Notes: generated by a model not told the origin, from the letters alone. 64,000 nt of DNA from Lachnospiraceae bacterium (GCA_017427685.1 JAFRSH010000049.1:1-64000), one strand, 5' to 3'. Counted from the stretch's first letter, positions 45,219 through 54,683 are shown. Made by a program: numbers and translations.

Positions 45219-46001
45219 GTGATAGAGATCAGAGATTTAACCAAGATTTACAAGCTTTCAAACAAAAAGAAAGCGGAGCTGAAAACAAAGGACAGCGAAA
45301 AAGTTGCGGTAAGCGGGGTGTCTCTGGAAGCTCATCCGGGTGAGATTTACGGGCTTCTCGGACCTAACGGTGCAGGAAAGACCACTACACTGAGATGTGT
45401 GGCAACTCTTCTTAAACCTACTAAGGGTGAGATTTCTGTGTGCGGTTTTGATACCGTAAAAGAAGGAAAACAAGTACGTGACAAGATCTGCTTTTTAACA
45501 AACGAGATCAAGCTTGATCCCCATTTCTCGGCAAGTTACATGTTCGATTTCTTCGGCGGACTTCACAACATCGACGAGGAAACACTTGCCAAGAGGAAGG
45601 ATTTCTTCTTTGAAAGATTCGGGATCACGGATTTCAAGGACAAAAAGATCGAAGACCTTTCAACGGGTATGAAGCAGAAGGCAGCGATCGCCGTCAGCCT
45701 TGTGCATGACCCCGAAGTTATCATCTTCGACGAGCCTACCAACGGCCTTGATATCATCACAGCCAGGGTTGTTACGGATTTCCTTAAGGAACTTCGTGAC
45801 AGCGGCAAGACGATCATCGTTTCGACCCACATCATGAGCGAAGCACAGAAGCTTTGTGACAGGATCGGAATGATCATCGACGGCAAGAAGGTTGCCGAAG
45901 GAACTCTTTCGTCACTTCTCGCACAGGAGAATGCTGAGGACCTTGAGGATGCATTCTTCAAGGTGTACAAGAGAGTCAAGGGCGAGGACAAAATAGGCTG
46001 A
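45219..46001 (+). CDS. natA: ABC transporter ATPase, NatA-like
   Basis: 260 residues, starting at GTG 45219 with AGAGGAGG 7 nt upstream. Walker A LLGPNGAGKTTTLR, signature DLSTGMKQKAAIAV, Walker B VIIFDEPTNGLD, and the His switch STHIMSEAQ are all intact. It is similar to NatA of the sodium-exporting NatAB system, but related exporters handle antibiotics or peptides. The permease follows 20 nt later. Confidence 0.88.
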   Translation: MIEIRDLTKIYKLSNKKKAELKTKDSEKVAVSGVSLEAHPGEIYGLLGPNGAGKTTTLRCVATLLKPTKGEISVCGFDTVKEGKQVRDKICFLTNEIKLDPHFSASYMFDFFGGLHNIDEETLAKRKDFFFERFGITDFKDKKIEDLSTGMKQKAAIAVSLVHDPEVIIFDEPTNGLDIITARVVTDFLKELRDSGKTIIVSTHIMSEAQKLCDRIGMIIDGKKVAEGTLSSLLAQENAEDLEDAFFKVYKRVKGEDKIG

Positions 46002-46021
46002 TCAAAAAAGAGGAGATAACA

Positions 46022-47242
46022 ATGAAAGGTGCAAGAAGAATCATAAAAAAAGAGCTCGCAAGAGTTTTTAAAGACAAGAAACTGATCTTTACAATGTTTA
46101 TCATGCCTGCCATCCTGATGTTCGCGATCTACGGACTTATCGGCAAGTTGATAGCATCGGCAAACAATGATATTATCGAACACAAATCGGCAGTTACGAT
46201 AGTAAATGCCCCCGAGGATTTCAAGCAGGTTATTGAAGCCACGGGCTACAGGCTGATGTCAGATGTTTCGTATAGTGACGAGGCAGGTTACGAATCCAGA
46301 AAGACCGATATTGAGAACGAAGTGATCAACGGACAGACAGACCTTCTTGTGTGCTTTGACAAGAATTTTGAAGCTGATTACAAGGCATACGAGAAGCGCG
46401 GAGACAAGATCCCCGGTATCAATATCTTCTACAACAGTACCGAGAATTACTCGCAGCAGGCGTACAACGTCTTCAACAGATCGGTCATAACCCCTTACAG
46501 AGAGACGCTCCAGCAGGCACGTCTCGGTGACCTTGAGAAGCTTGAGGTGTTCGGTATCAACGAGCAGCTGCTCGAGAAGGAATCCAAGAAGGACACCCAG
46601 TTCCTTTCGATGATGCTTCCTTATCTGCTCGTTATCATGCTCTTCTCCTCGGCTATGGGTATCACGGTTGATGCTATCGCCGGCGAGAAGGAAAGAGGAA
46701 CGCTTTCAAGCATGCTCCTCGCACCCATCAGCAGGAGCGAGATCGTTGTCGGAAAGCTTGTTTCGCTTTCGATCTCATCCACACTTTCGGCATTCGTATA
46801 CTGTGTGAGCATGATCTTTGCAATGCCTATGATGATGCAGGGCATGGGCGGAGAAGTGAATTTCTCCTTCATAAGCGTCAGCTCGGCATTAATGCTCCTT
46901 GCGATCATCCTGCTTATGAACCTCCTGTTCGTATCGCTCATCTCGTTGCTCTCGATCGTGGCTAAGGACAGCAAGACAGCGAGCACACTGGTTTCGCCTG
47001 TTTACATCGTGGTAGTTATGGCCGGCGTTATGACCATGTTCTCGAGTGGTGCGGAAGTGGCAACATGGAAGTACGCGATCCCTGTTTACGGCAACGCTCT
47101 TGTTATCCAGCAGATCTGCTCGGGTGAGGTTGTCATGAGCGGTTTCCTTGCTTCCGTAGCCGGACTTGTGGTAATGATCGCTGTGATCATCGGTCTCACG
47201 ACCAAGGCTTTCAACAGCGAGAAGATAATGTTCAACGCATGA
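46022..47242 (+). CDS. natB: ABC-2 permease, NatB-like
   Basis: 406 residues: one N-terminal helix (IFTMFIMPAILMFAIYGLIG), a large external loop of about 170 residues, then five to six helices including MLPYLLVIMLFSSAMGITVDAIAGEKERGTLSSMLLAPISRSEIVVGKL, here quoted in part as the typical GEKERGTL motif of NatB-type permeases. It partners the NatA-like ATPase. Substrate is inferred only. Confidence 0.86.
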   Translation: MKGARRIIKKELARVFKDKKLIFTMFIMPAILMFAIYGLIGKLIASANNDIIEHKSAVTIVNAPEDFKQVIEATGYRLMSDVSYSDEAGYESRKTDIENEVINGQTDLLVCFDKNFEADYKAYEKRGDKIPGINIFYNSTENYSQQAYNVFNRSVITPYRETLQQARLGDLEKLEVFGINEQLLEKESKKDTQFLSMMLPYLLVIMLFSSAMGITVDAIAGEKERGTLSSMLLAPISRSEIVVGKLVSLSISSTLSAFVYCVSMIFAMPMMMQGMGGEVNFSFISVSSALMLLAIILLMNLLFVSLISLLSIVAKDSKTASTLVSPVYIVVVMAGVMTMFSSGAEVATWKYAIPVYGNALVIQQICSGEVVMSGFLASVAGLVVMIAVIIGLTTKAFNSEKIMFNA

Positions 47243-47294
47243 TCTTAGGGGCATGATAGGGACCGCCCCGTGCGGTCGTGAAAAAGAGGTAAGA

Positions 47295-48173
47295 ATGATT
47301 AAGACAGATCTCAGCCTTTTTAATCCGGACATAATATGTGACAGTGGTCAGATATTCAGAATGTACCGGGTGGACGGCCCGGGGTCTGTCTTTTTGATAT
47401 ACTCGGGCGACAGACGCCTGAGGGTCGAACGAAAGGGCGACGATGTGTACTTCTGCTGCAGCGCGGAGGAGTACGAGGGGTATTGGAAGCATTACCTTGA
47501 TATGGACCGTGATTACGCGGCGCTTGAAGCCCTGATCGATCCGAAGGACGAGTTCCTCGTGCGCGCATGCAGAGCAGGGAAGGGCCTGCGGATCCTGAAC
47601 CAGGATCTTTTCGAGATGATCATCTCGTTCATCATCTCGCAGCAGAAGCAGATCCCCTCGATCAGGAAGTGCGTTGGGGCTCTGTGCGAAAGATTCGGAC
47701 AGAAGCACACAGACGTCGGGGACGAGATCTGGTACGGTTTCCCCACGGCACGCAGCATAGCGGCTGCCGGGCCGGACGGACTCAAGGGGTTGTCTCTCGG
47801 GTACAGAGAGCGGTATATCTACGAAACGAGCTGTCGGTTCATCGAGATCGGGGACGACCTTAAGGACACGGTTGACAGGAAGGCTTTCGCGGCGGCGAGG
47901 AACATCCTTCTGTCACTGACGGGAGTCGGCGAGAAAGTGGCGGATTGTATCCTGCTCTTTGCCTGCGGGGATCTCGATTCTTTCCCTGTCGACACGCATA
48001 TCATCAGCATCATGGACAGGGAGTACGGGGAGAACACCGGACAGAAACCCTCTCCCGCCAGAGTCAGGGAACGTGTCAGGGAAGTGTTCGGGAAGTACAA
48101 AGGCTTCTCGGGACTTGTGCAGCAGTGGATATTTGCATATGAGATAAGCGGACAAAACAAAAGGAAGGACTGA
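47295..48173 (+). CDS. ogg: 8-oxoguanine DNA glycosylase, OGG1 type
   Basis: 292 residues. Bifunctional glycosylase/AP lyase that removes 8-oxoguanine. The HhH-GPD core is intact: ISFIISQQKQIPSIRKCV, then the hairpin LTGVGEKVADC with catalytic Lys214 and DSFPVDTHI with catalytic Asp233. The start ATG 47295 follows AAAGAGGT; a GACCGC / GCGGTC hairpin (47261-47277) lies just before. It is 52 nt after the NatB-like gene and may be read with it. Confidence 0.93.
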   Translation: MIKTDLSLFNPDIICDSGQIFRMYRVDGPGSVFLIYSGDRRLRVERKGDDVYFCCSAEEYEGYWKHYLDMDRDYAALEALIDPKDEFLVRACRAGKGLRILNQDLFEMIISFIISQQKQIPSIRKCVGALCERFGQKHTDVGDEIWYGFPTARSIAAAGPDGLKGLSLGYRERYIYETSCRFIEIGDDLKDTVDRKAFAAARNILLSLTGVGEKVADCILLFACGDLDSFPVDTHIISIMDREYGENTGQKPSPARVRERVREVFGKYKGFSGLVQQWIFAYEISGQNKRKD

Positions 48174-48246
48174 GTTTCAGCCCTTCCCTTTTTATCATGG
48201 GGTCAACTGATATTTTCTGATAAGCAACCGGCTTGGAAGGCCGGTT
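48161..48246. terminator. Terminator region between ogg and the histidine kinase gene
   Basis: AAGGAAGG-ACTGA pairs with TCAG-CCCTTCC around 48161-48188, followed by CTTTTTA: terminator of ogg overlapping its last codons. A second hairpin AACCGGC (48226-48232) / GCCGGTT (48240-48246) lies next to the stop of the convergent kinase gene. Confidence 0.75.
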
Positions 48247-48257
48247 ATTACTGACTG

Positions 48258-50105
48258 TTATACAAGCGGAGTATAGGAGCCGCTCGGGAGGTACTTTTGG
48301 ATCATCGCCTCAAACTGTGCGGGAATGATGGGCTTTAAGAGGAAGTCTGCAAAGCCTTCCCTTAAGTAATCCTCGCGGGCACCCGAGTCGGAGTTGGCCG
48401 AAAGGGCGATGATCGGAGTGTCCTTGCAGAGGTGGTCCGTCTCGTGACAGCGGCGGATCGTCTCAATACCGTTAAGACCCGGCATGTAGTGATCGAGGAA
48501 GATCAGGTCGTAATGCTTTTCTTTGATCATGTCGAGCATGGAGAAGCCGCTGTCGGCGAGGTCGATCTGAAGACCGGTCTCTTTAAGAAGGTCACGGGCG
48601 ATGGTCCTGTTGACCATGTTGTCATCAACGATGAGGATCCGGCATGTGTCTGCCTTAAAGGAAGGAGCATAGGATCTGCCTGCGCCGACCTGCATCGAAG
48701 GGGTCTGAGCGGGCGGATCGTAACGGCCGATGGGGTGGTAGTCTTCGACGCTTTGGGGGATGTAGACGGTGAAGGTAGAACCGACGCCGTACTCACTCGA
48801 GATCTCGAGTCTTCCTTCCATAAGCTCGAGGAGTCTGGAGATGATCGTCATACCGAGGCCGGTGCCGACTGTCCCGCGTGTGTCGGGATCGTCGATACGT
48901 CTGAAACGGTCTGTGAGGTGGACGATGTCTTCACTCTTGATACCGATACCCGTGTCGGAAACGGTGAACTGCAGCTCAGCACGGTTCTTGGGAAGAAGCG
49001 AGAAGTCGGTGGTAAGAGTGACCGATCCGTGCTTGGTGTACTTGATCGCGTTGGAAAGCAGATTCGTGATGATCTGGCGAACCCTGATCGAATCTCCGCA
49101 GAATTTGCTCGGAGTGCGCTCGTCGATGTTCATGATGAATGAGAGCTTCTTGGCAACGGCGAGCGGACGGAGGCATTCATCTGTCTCGTGGAGCATATCC
49201 ACAAAGCTGTAAGGAGACGAAACGATCTCCATGCTGCCGGATTCGATACGTGACATGTCAAGGATATCGTTGATGGTTGAAAGGAGAAGGTTGCCAGAGT
49301 TCATAATGTCATCGGCGTAGGAGCGGATCTCCGGGTCGGTGGTCTTTCTGGTAATGAGCTCGTTTGAACCGAGTATCGCGTTGATGGGGGTACGTATCTC
49401 GTGGGACATATGCGTTAAAAACGCATCCTTCGCATTGCTGGCTTTCTCGGCGCTTTGACGGGCCGCGTCAGCTTCTTCGGCGAGGGAACTCATGGATTCG
49501 CCGATGCAGAAGGTGTCATACTCGCGGAGGAATCTGATGGTGGAGACCATGATCGCAACGGCTTCGAGGATGACAAGGTCAGTCCACTTGTTGGGACCGA
49601 AGTCGATGTCTATAAAATGGAAGAGCGTTGCGCAGATCCCGAAGTAAACGAGCAGGAACGACAGGGAGTAAAGCGGCAGAAGACAGATACTGCCGGAAAA
49701 AGCAAGGATACCGATCGCCCAGACGATGGGAGAGTAGCCGTCTTCAGACGAGGGAAGCAGAAGGACAAGGAGTGTCCACACCGGAAGGAGTGAAACTGTC
49801 GCGTAACAACAGCACTCGAGCTTTTTGAAGTTGTTCTCGCAGTCCTTGTTGTACTTGAGCATTACAAAAAGAAGAGGAACCGAAAGGATAAGGGGAAGAA
49901 GGTAGGTCGCGAGGGTCGGGCCGAAAAGGAACCTGTCCGGCATATCGACAAGTCTCATGATAAGTCCGATAACAACGAAGGCGCACAGAAGCAGAAGGAT
50001 ACCGACGCTGAAGGAAACCTGCTTCCTTAAGATAAGCTTTCGAAACGGGTAATATCGTTTGACCGAGTAGACCTTGGTCAGCTTAGAAAAAAAGTCGCGA
50101 AACAT
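48258..50105 (-). CDS. Hybrid histidine kinase with C-terminal receiver
   Basis: 615 residues. Six or so N-terminal membrane helices (about 33-190) without a known sensor domain, then HisKA with phosphorylated His235 (SHEIRTP), HATPase with NLLSNAIKYT, DTGIGI and GTGLGMTI, and a receiver with phosphoacceptor Asp538 (LIFLDHYMPG). There is no output DNA-binding domain, so the receiver either passes phosphate on or regulates the kinase. GGGGGAGGGGG lies upstream of the ATG, with a hairpin AGTCGGT / ACCGACT (50137-50157) before it. The gene is divergent from an unknown gene that has a structured leader; their promoters share a -35. Confidence 0.92.
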   Translation of the reverse strand: MFRDFFSKLTKVYSVKRYYPFRKLILRKQVSFSVGILLLLCAFVVIGLIMRLVDMPDRFLFGPTLATYLLPLILSVPLLFVMLKYNKDCENNFKKLECCCYATVSLLPVWTLLVLLLPSSEDGYSPIVWAIGILAFSGSICLLPLYSLSFLLVYFGICATLFHFIDIDFGPNKWTDLVILEAVAIMVSTIRFLREYDTFCIGESMSSLAEEADAARQSAEKASNAKDAFLTHMSHEIRTPINAILGSNELITRKTTDPEIRSYADDIMNSGNLLLSTINDILDMSRIESGSMEIVSSPYSFVDMLHETDECLRPLAVAKKLSFIMNIDERTPSKFCGDSIRVRQIITNLLSNAIKYTKHGSVTLTTDFSLLPKNRAELQFTVSDTGIGIKSEDIVHLTDRFRRIDDPDTRGTVGTGLGMTIISRLLELMEGRLEISSEYGVGSTFTVYIPQSVEDYHPIGRYDPPAQTPSMQVGAGRSYAPSFKADTCRILIVDDNMVNRTIARDLLKETGLQIDLADSGFSMLDMIKEKHYDLIFLDHYMPGLNGIETIRRCHETDHLCKDTPIIALSANSDSGAREDYLREGFADFLLKPIIPAQFEAMIQKYLPSGSYTPLV

Positions 50106-50158
50106 AAACCCTTGTTGTCCCCCTCCCCCGAAGGATAGTCGGTAACAAAAACCGACTT

Positions 50159-50209
50159 ATGATAAGATTAGCAACATAATCTTTAAAAATCCGAAAAACG
50201 TGTTATAAT
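50159..50209. promoter_or_regulatory. Divergent promoters sharing one -35 hexamer
   Basis: The self-complementary TTTAAA at 50182-50187 can serve both directions: rightward with TATAAT (50204-50209) after 16 nt, leftward with TATCAT (plus-strand 50159-50164) after 17 nt. If both are real, the two promoters cannot be occupied together. Confidence 0.6.
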
Positions 50210-50221
50210 TATATCACCCGT

Positions 50222-50282
50222 TGCGGCCGATAACAAGTATTTGCTCGGGAAAGCCTCAGGGCAGGGCTTGAGCACAGCCGCA
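50222..50282 (+). ncRNA. Structured 5' leader of the unknown gene
   Basis: Outer stem TGCGGC (50222-50227) / GCCGCA (50277-50282) encloses TGCTC (50242-50246) / GAGCA (50270-50274) and, directly stacked on it across a GGGA bulge, AAGCC (50251-50255) / GGCTT (50265-50269). It begins within a few bases of the expected transcription start and ends about 50 nt before the GTG start. I do not recognise a known riboswitch; it is a candidate structured RNA. Confidence 0.45.
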
Positions 50283-50330
50283 CAGGAAGGCACTTGACGG
50301 TTTGAGTTTTTGGAAACGAGGTGATCTATC

Positions 50331-50762
50331 GTGGGCATCGCAAAAGAGGATCTTATCAAAGCGCTCGGAAATGCTTTCGACACTAAAGAGGGATCGCCCG
50401 AATCAACAGAACGTCTGGTTACTGAAAGCACGAGATGTGACGGCCACAATTACGCATCGCTCGTTAAGCTTCACGACAGGGAAGACTTCGAACAGCAGGC
50501 ATATGCGGAGAACCAGGATGCCTACATGATCAAAGACGTTATCAATTGCCTGAAGGAAGAGAGAGGTGTCGAGTACACGAACGCAGCCGACACGCTTTCC
50601 CGCAAGTTCCTCAACGCCGTTGAGATCAAGGACGAGGCACGGATCAAGATGCTGACCGAGACGGCTCGCGAATTCACACTTAAGCTCCGCTGCACTTCGA
50701 AAGGCAGCCCTCAAAGAGCAGTAGTATTACTTTATATAGCAAATCAGATTCCCTCGCTTTAA
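50331..50762 (+). CDS. Unknown helical protein divergent from the histidine kinase
   Basis: 143 residues from a GTG start with GAGGTGA 7 nt upstream. No family is recognised. The sequence is charged and helical (AYMIKDVINCLKEERGVEYTNAADTLSRKF, LTETAREFTLKLRC), without signal peptide or membrane segment, so it is likely cytosolic. Its promoter shares a -35 with that of the hybrid kinase and its mRNA has a structured leader, which suggests tight regulation, perhaps by the kinase pathway. This link is inference. Confidence 0.6.
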   Translation: MGIAKEDLIKALGNAFDTKEGSPESTERLVTESTRCDGHNYASLVKLHDREDFEQQAYAENQDAYMIKDVINCLKEERGVEYTNAADTLSRKFLNAVEIKDEARIKMLTETAREFTLKLRCTSKGSPQRAVVLLYIANQIPSL

Positions 50763-50854
50763 GCCGGGGAATCTTCTCATATCAGGGAACAAAGATCATT
50801 TGCCGGATCCGGATCGCTTATCAAAAATTTTTTTGACTGAATTGGATTCGGTTA

Positions 50855-50883
50855 TTGAAACAGGAGGATATTTGTGCTAATAT
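50855..50883 (+). promoter_or_regulatory. Promoter of carB
   Basis: TTGAAA (50855-50860), 17-nt spacer, TAATAT (50878-50883). A CCGGATCCGG palindrome lies further upstream at 50803-50812. Confidence 0.6.
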
Positions 50884-50928
50884 CTTTCGGAATGAAAATT
50901 GATCGGTTATCTAGATGAGGAGGAAACC

Positions 50929-53900
50929 ATGGCAAAGAGGACTGACATTAAAAAAGTTCTTATTATCGGATCGGGCCCTATCATTATCGGACAGGCATGC
51001 GAATTTGACTATTCCGGAACCCAGGCTTGTAAGGCGCTTCACAAGCTCGGTTACGAAATAGTACTTGTTAATTCCAACCCCGCAACCATCATGACGGACC
51101 CGGGTACAGCTGATGTTACTTATATTGAACCCTTAAATGCAAAGAGGCTCGAACAGATCATTGCAAAAGAGAGACCGGATGCTATCCTTCCTAATCTTGG
51201 CGGACAGTCTGGTCTTAATTTATGCTCGGAGCTCGGCGCGAAGGGGATCCTTGATAAGTACGGAGTTAAGGTCATCGGTGTACAGCTTGATGCGATCGAG
51301 CGCGGTGAGGACCGTATCGAGTTCAAAAAGACCATGGAAAAGCTCGGTATCGAGATGGCAAGGTCTGAGGTTGCTTACTCCGTAGAGCAGGCGCTTGAGA
51401 TCGCCGACAGACTCGGATACCCCGTTGTTCTGCGTCCCGCATACACGATGGGCGGCGCCGGCGGCGGACTCGTTTATAATACAGAAGAACTTAAGATTGT
51501 CTGCGAGCGTGGTATCCAGGCCAGCCTCGTTGGACAGGTGCTTGTTGAGGAGTCGATCCTCGGCTGGGAAGAGCTCGAGCTCGAGGTTGTACGTGATGCG
51601 AAGGGACAGATGATCACAGTCTGCTTCATCGAGAACATCGATCCCCTCGGAGTACATACCGGCGACTCATTCTGCTCGGCTCCCATGCTGACCATCAGCG
51701 AAGAGTGCCAGAAGAAGCTCCAGGAGCAGGCATACAAGATCGTTAATGAAGTACAGGTCATCGGAGGAACCAACGTACAGTTCGCACATGACCCCGTTAC
51801 AGACAGGATCATCGTTATCGAGATCAACCCGAGAACCTCACGTTCGTCGGCACTTGCTTCGAAGGCAACGGGCTTCCCCATCGCCCTCGTTTCCGCAATG
51901 CTCGCTTCGGGTCTCACACTCGACGAGATCCCCTGCGGCAAGTACGGCTCACTTGACAAGTACGTTCCGGACGGCGACTACGTTGTTATCAAGTTCGCAA
52001 GATGGGCATTTGAGAAATTCAAGGGTGTTCAGGACAAGCTCGGCACACAGATGCGTGCCGTCGGCGAGGTAATGAGCATAGGTAAGACATATAAGGAAGC
52101 ATTCCAGAAGGCTATCCGCAGTCTTGAGATCGGCAGATACGGACTCGGCTTTGCCAAGAACTTCCACGACCTTTCGCTCAAGGAGCTCATGACCATGCTC
52201 CGCGAGCCCAGCAGTGAGAGACAGTTCATCATGTATGAGGCACTCCGCAAGGGCGCTTCCATCGAGGAACTCTTTAACCTCACTAAGATCAAGCGTTACT
52301 TCCTCGAGCAGATGAAGGAGCTCGTTGATGAGGAAGAGAAGCTTCTCTCCATGAAGGGTAGCGTTCCCTCGATCGATGTTCTCGAGAGAGCAAAGAAGGA
52401 CGGTTTCTCCGACAGGTACCTTGCTATGCTCCTCGATGTTAAGGAGGACGACATCAGAAACGCACGTCTCAAGGCAGGTATCGTTGAGAGATGGGAAGGC
52501 GTTCATGTAAGCGGTACGCAGGACAGCGCATATTACTACTCGAGCTACAACATCCCCGCAGACGCACCCGCTACCTACAAGGACAACGGCAAGCAGAAGA
52601 TCATCATCCTCGGCGGCGGCCCCAACCGTATCGGCCAGGGTATCGAGTTCGACTACTGCAGCGTTCATTGCTCGCTTGCGCTTAAGAAGCTCGGCTTCGA
52701 GACCATAATCATTAACTGCAACCCCGAGACCGTTTCGACAGACTACGACACATCGGACAAGCTCTACTTCGAGCCCCTTACTCTTGAGGACGTTCTCAGT
52801 ATTTACAATGAGGAGAAACCCGTGGGCGTCATCGCTCAGTTCGGCGGTCAGACACCTCTTAACCTTGCGGCTTCGCTTAAGGCAAACGGCGTAAAGATCC
52901 TCGGAACTTCTCCCGAAGTCATCGATCTTGCAGAGGACAGAGACATGTTCCGCGCAATGATGCAGAAGCTCGACATCCCGATGCCCGAGGCAGGCATGGC
53001 TGTCAATGTTGAAGAAGCCATCGAGGTAGCCGAAAGAATAGGATATCCCGTTATGGTACGTCCTTCGTACGTGCTCGGCGGTCGCGGAATGGAAGTCGTT
53101 TACGACCGTGAGACACTTGTAGAATACATGGCAGCAGCAGTCGGTGTTACACCCGACAGACCCATCCTTATCGACAGATTCCTCCGTCACGCTACGGAGT
53201 GTGAAGCCGACGCTATCTGTGACGGCGCTCACGCATATGTTCCCGCAGTCATGGAGCACATCGAGCTCGCAGGTATCCACTCCGGTGACTCGGCTTGTAT
53301 CATTCCTTCGCTCAACCTTTCGAGCAAGCATATCAAGACGATCGAGGATTACACGAGAAAGATCGCCGAAGAGATGGGTGTTAAGGGTCTTATGAACATG
53401 CAGTACGCGATCGAGGATGACAAGGTGTTCGTTATCGAGGCGAACCCGAGAGCTTCCCGTACCGTTCCGCTTGTTTCCAAGGTCTGCAACACGAACATGG
53501 TACCCATCGCTACAGAGATCATCACTCAGGAGCTTACCGGCAAGCCTTCGCCCATCAAGGATCTCAAGGAAAGAGACATCCCTTACTACGGCGTGAAGGA
53601 AGCGGTATTCCCCTTCAATATGTTCCCTGAGGTTGACCCGATCCTCGGACCCGAGATGAGATCGACAGGTGAGGTTCTCGGTATCTCGAAGAACTTCGGC
53701 GAGGCATTCTTCAAGGCACAGGAAGCAACACAGACACTTCTTCCTCTTGAAGGCACAGCACTTATCAGCGTTAACGATCGTGATAAGACAGAAGTTCTTG
53801 AGGTTGTTCGTGATCTTGCCGAGGCAGGCTTTAAGTTCGTCGCAACAGGCAGGACATACCAGCTCATCAAGGCTGCCGGCTTCGAAGTGTCCGAGATCTA

Positions 53901-54156
53901 CAAGCTCGGCGCAGGCCGCCCGAACGTTGAGGATGTCATCATCAACAAGAAGGTACAGCTCATCATCAATACACCCGCAGGACAGCGCGGCGCTACGGAC
54001 GGAAGCTTCATCCGTAAGTCGGCTATCCGTGAGAAGATCCCTTACATCACAACAATGGCCGCAGCCAAAGCAGCAGCCAAGGGTATCCTCTCCATCAAGC
54101 GCGGACAGATCTCCGACATCCATTCGCTTCAGGAACTGCATGCGATGATCAAGTGA
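50929..54156 (+). CDS. carB: Carbamoyl-phosphate synthase large subunit
   Basis: 1075 residues. Makes carbamoyl phosphate from bicarbonate, ammonia and two ATP for arginine and pyrimidine synthesis. The two homologous ATP-grasp halves begin KKVLIIGSGPIIIGQACEFDYSGTQACKAL and KIIILGGGPNRIGQGIEFDYC, and the C-terminal MGS-like allosteric domain ends the protein (ATGRTYQLIKAAGFEV). GAGGAGG precedes ATG 50929. The small glutaminase subunit carA is not adjacent: upstream is an unrelated gene and downstream a terminator. Confidence 0.97.
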   Translation: MAKRTDIKKVLIIGSGPIIIGQACEFDYSGTQACKALHKLGYEIVLVNSNPATIMTDPGTADVTYIEPLNAKRLEQIIAKERPDAILPNLGGQSGLNLCSELGAKGILDKYGVKVIGVQLDAIERGEDRIEFKKTMEKLGIEMARSEVAYSVEQALEIADRLGYPVVLRPAYTMGGAGGGLVYNTEELKIVCERGIQASLVGQVLVEESILGWEELELEVVRDAKGQMITVCFIENIDPLGVHTGDSFCSAPMLTISEECQKKLQEQAYKIVNEVQVIGGTNVQFAHDPVTDRIIVIEINPRTSRSSALASKATGFPIALVSAMLASGLTLDEIPCGKYGSLDKYVPDGDYVVIKFARWAFEKFKGVQDKLGTQMRAVGEVMSIGKTYKEAFQKAIRSLEIGRYGLGFAKNFHDLSLKELMTMLREPSSERQFIMYEALRKGASIEELFNLTKIKRYFLEQMKELVDEEEKLLSMKGSVPSIDVLERAKKDGFSDRYLAMLLDVKEDDIRNARLKAGIVERWEGVHVSGTQDSAYYYSSYNIPADAPATYKDNGKQKIIILGGGPNRIGQGIEFDYCSVHCSLALKKLGFETIIINCNPETVSTDYDTSDKLYFEPLTLEDVLSIYNEEKPVGVIAQFGGQTPLNLAASLKANGVKILGTSPEVIDLAEDRDMFRAMMQKLDIPMPEAGMAVNVEEAIEVAERIGYPVMVRPSYVLGGRGMEVVYDRETLVEYMAAAVGVTPDRPILIDRFLRHATECEADAICDGAHAYVPAVMEHIELAGIHSGDSACIIPSLNLSSKHIKTIEDYTRKIAEEMGVKGLMNMQYAIEDDKVFVIEANPRASRTVPLVSKVCNTNMVPIATEIITQELTGKPSPIKDLKERDIPYYGVKEAVFPFNMFPEVDPILGPEMRSTGEVLGISKNFGEAFFKAQEATQTLLPLEGTALISVNDRDKTEVLEVVRDLAEAGFKFVATGRTYQLIKAAGFEVSEIYKLGAGRPNVEDVIINKKVQLIINTPAGQRGATDGSFIRKSAIREKIPYITTMAAAKAAAKGILSIKRGQISDIHSLQELHAMIK

Positions 54157-54196
54157 TGAGGACGTTTCCGGAATAAGTAAATATAGTAAAACGATA

Positions 54197-54236
54197 AAAA
54201 GCGGCATAACTGCAAAAAGTTGTGCCGCTTTTAAAA
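54197..54236 (+). terminator. Terminator of carB
   Basis: AAAAGCGGCA (54197-54206) pairs with TGCCGCTTTT (54223-54232), followed by an A/T-rich tail. Confidence 0.85.
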
Positions 54237-54243
54237 ACTCTTG

Positions 54244-54297
54244 TTGACAAGAGACTGTTCATGTGTTATATACTGTATATACAGAACATGAACAGTC
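54244..54297 (+). promoter_or_regulatory. Promoter with overlapping operator of the GntR operon
   Basis: TTGACA (54244-54249), 17-nt spacer, TATATA (54267-54272). A perfect 12-bp inverted repeat GACTGTTCATGT (54253-54264) / ACATGAACAGTC (54286-54297) brackets the -10, with a smaller palindrome CTGTATATACAG at its centre. This is the expected place for autorepression by the GntR protein encoded 15 nt further on. Confidence 0.82.
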
Positions 54298-54311
54298 GAA
54301 AGGAGGCTCTC

Positions 54312-54683
54312 ATGAAGATCTTACAGAACTCCGCAGAACCCATATATAAGCAGATCTACGCACAGCTGCGCGGGGACATTCTGTCCGGAAGACTGAAAAG
54401 CGGGGAGGCACTGCCTTCGATACGTGGACTTGCGAAGGACTTGAAGATAAGCGTTATCACCACGATGAAGGCGTATGAGGAGCTTGCTGCCGAGGGACTC
54501 ATCGTTTCGGCACAGGGCAAGGGATACTTTGTGAGTGCTCTTGACCCACGCCTGATCGCGGAACAGAACCAGCGTCGTATCGAAGAAAGCCTTACCGAGA
54601 CGATCAGGTGTGCCAAGATGGCAGGCATAACGCTTGAAGAGGTTAGAAGTACACTGGATGCGCTCTGGGAACTGGATACTTAA
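54312..54683 (+). CDS. GntR family regulator, YtrA subfamily
   Basis: 123 residues: winged helix PIYKQIYAQLRGDILSGRLKSGEALPSIRGLAKDLKISVITTMKAYEEL with a short C-terminal dimerisation tail, the hallmark of YtrA-type repressors that control ABC transporter operons. ATG 54312 has AAAGGAGG 7 nt upstream. The inverted repeat over its own promoter is the likely operator. Inducers of this group are often cell-wall antibiotics; not shown here. Confidence 0.92.
   Translation: MKILQNSAEPIYKQIYAQLRGDILSGRLKSGEALPSIRGLAKDLKISVITTMKAYEELAAEGLIVSAQGKGYFVSALDPRLIAEQNQRRIEESLTETIRCAKMAGITLEEVRSTLDALWELDT

Noticed and set aside
50222..50282. SRP RNA, c-di-GMP or THF riboswitch for the structured leader
   Set aside because: None of the conserved motifs I know for these RNAs is present.
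51949..54207. 752-codon open frame antisense to carB
   Set aside because: A shadow of the highly biased carB codons; carB itself is certain.
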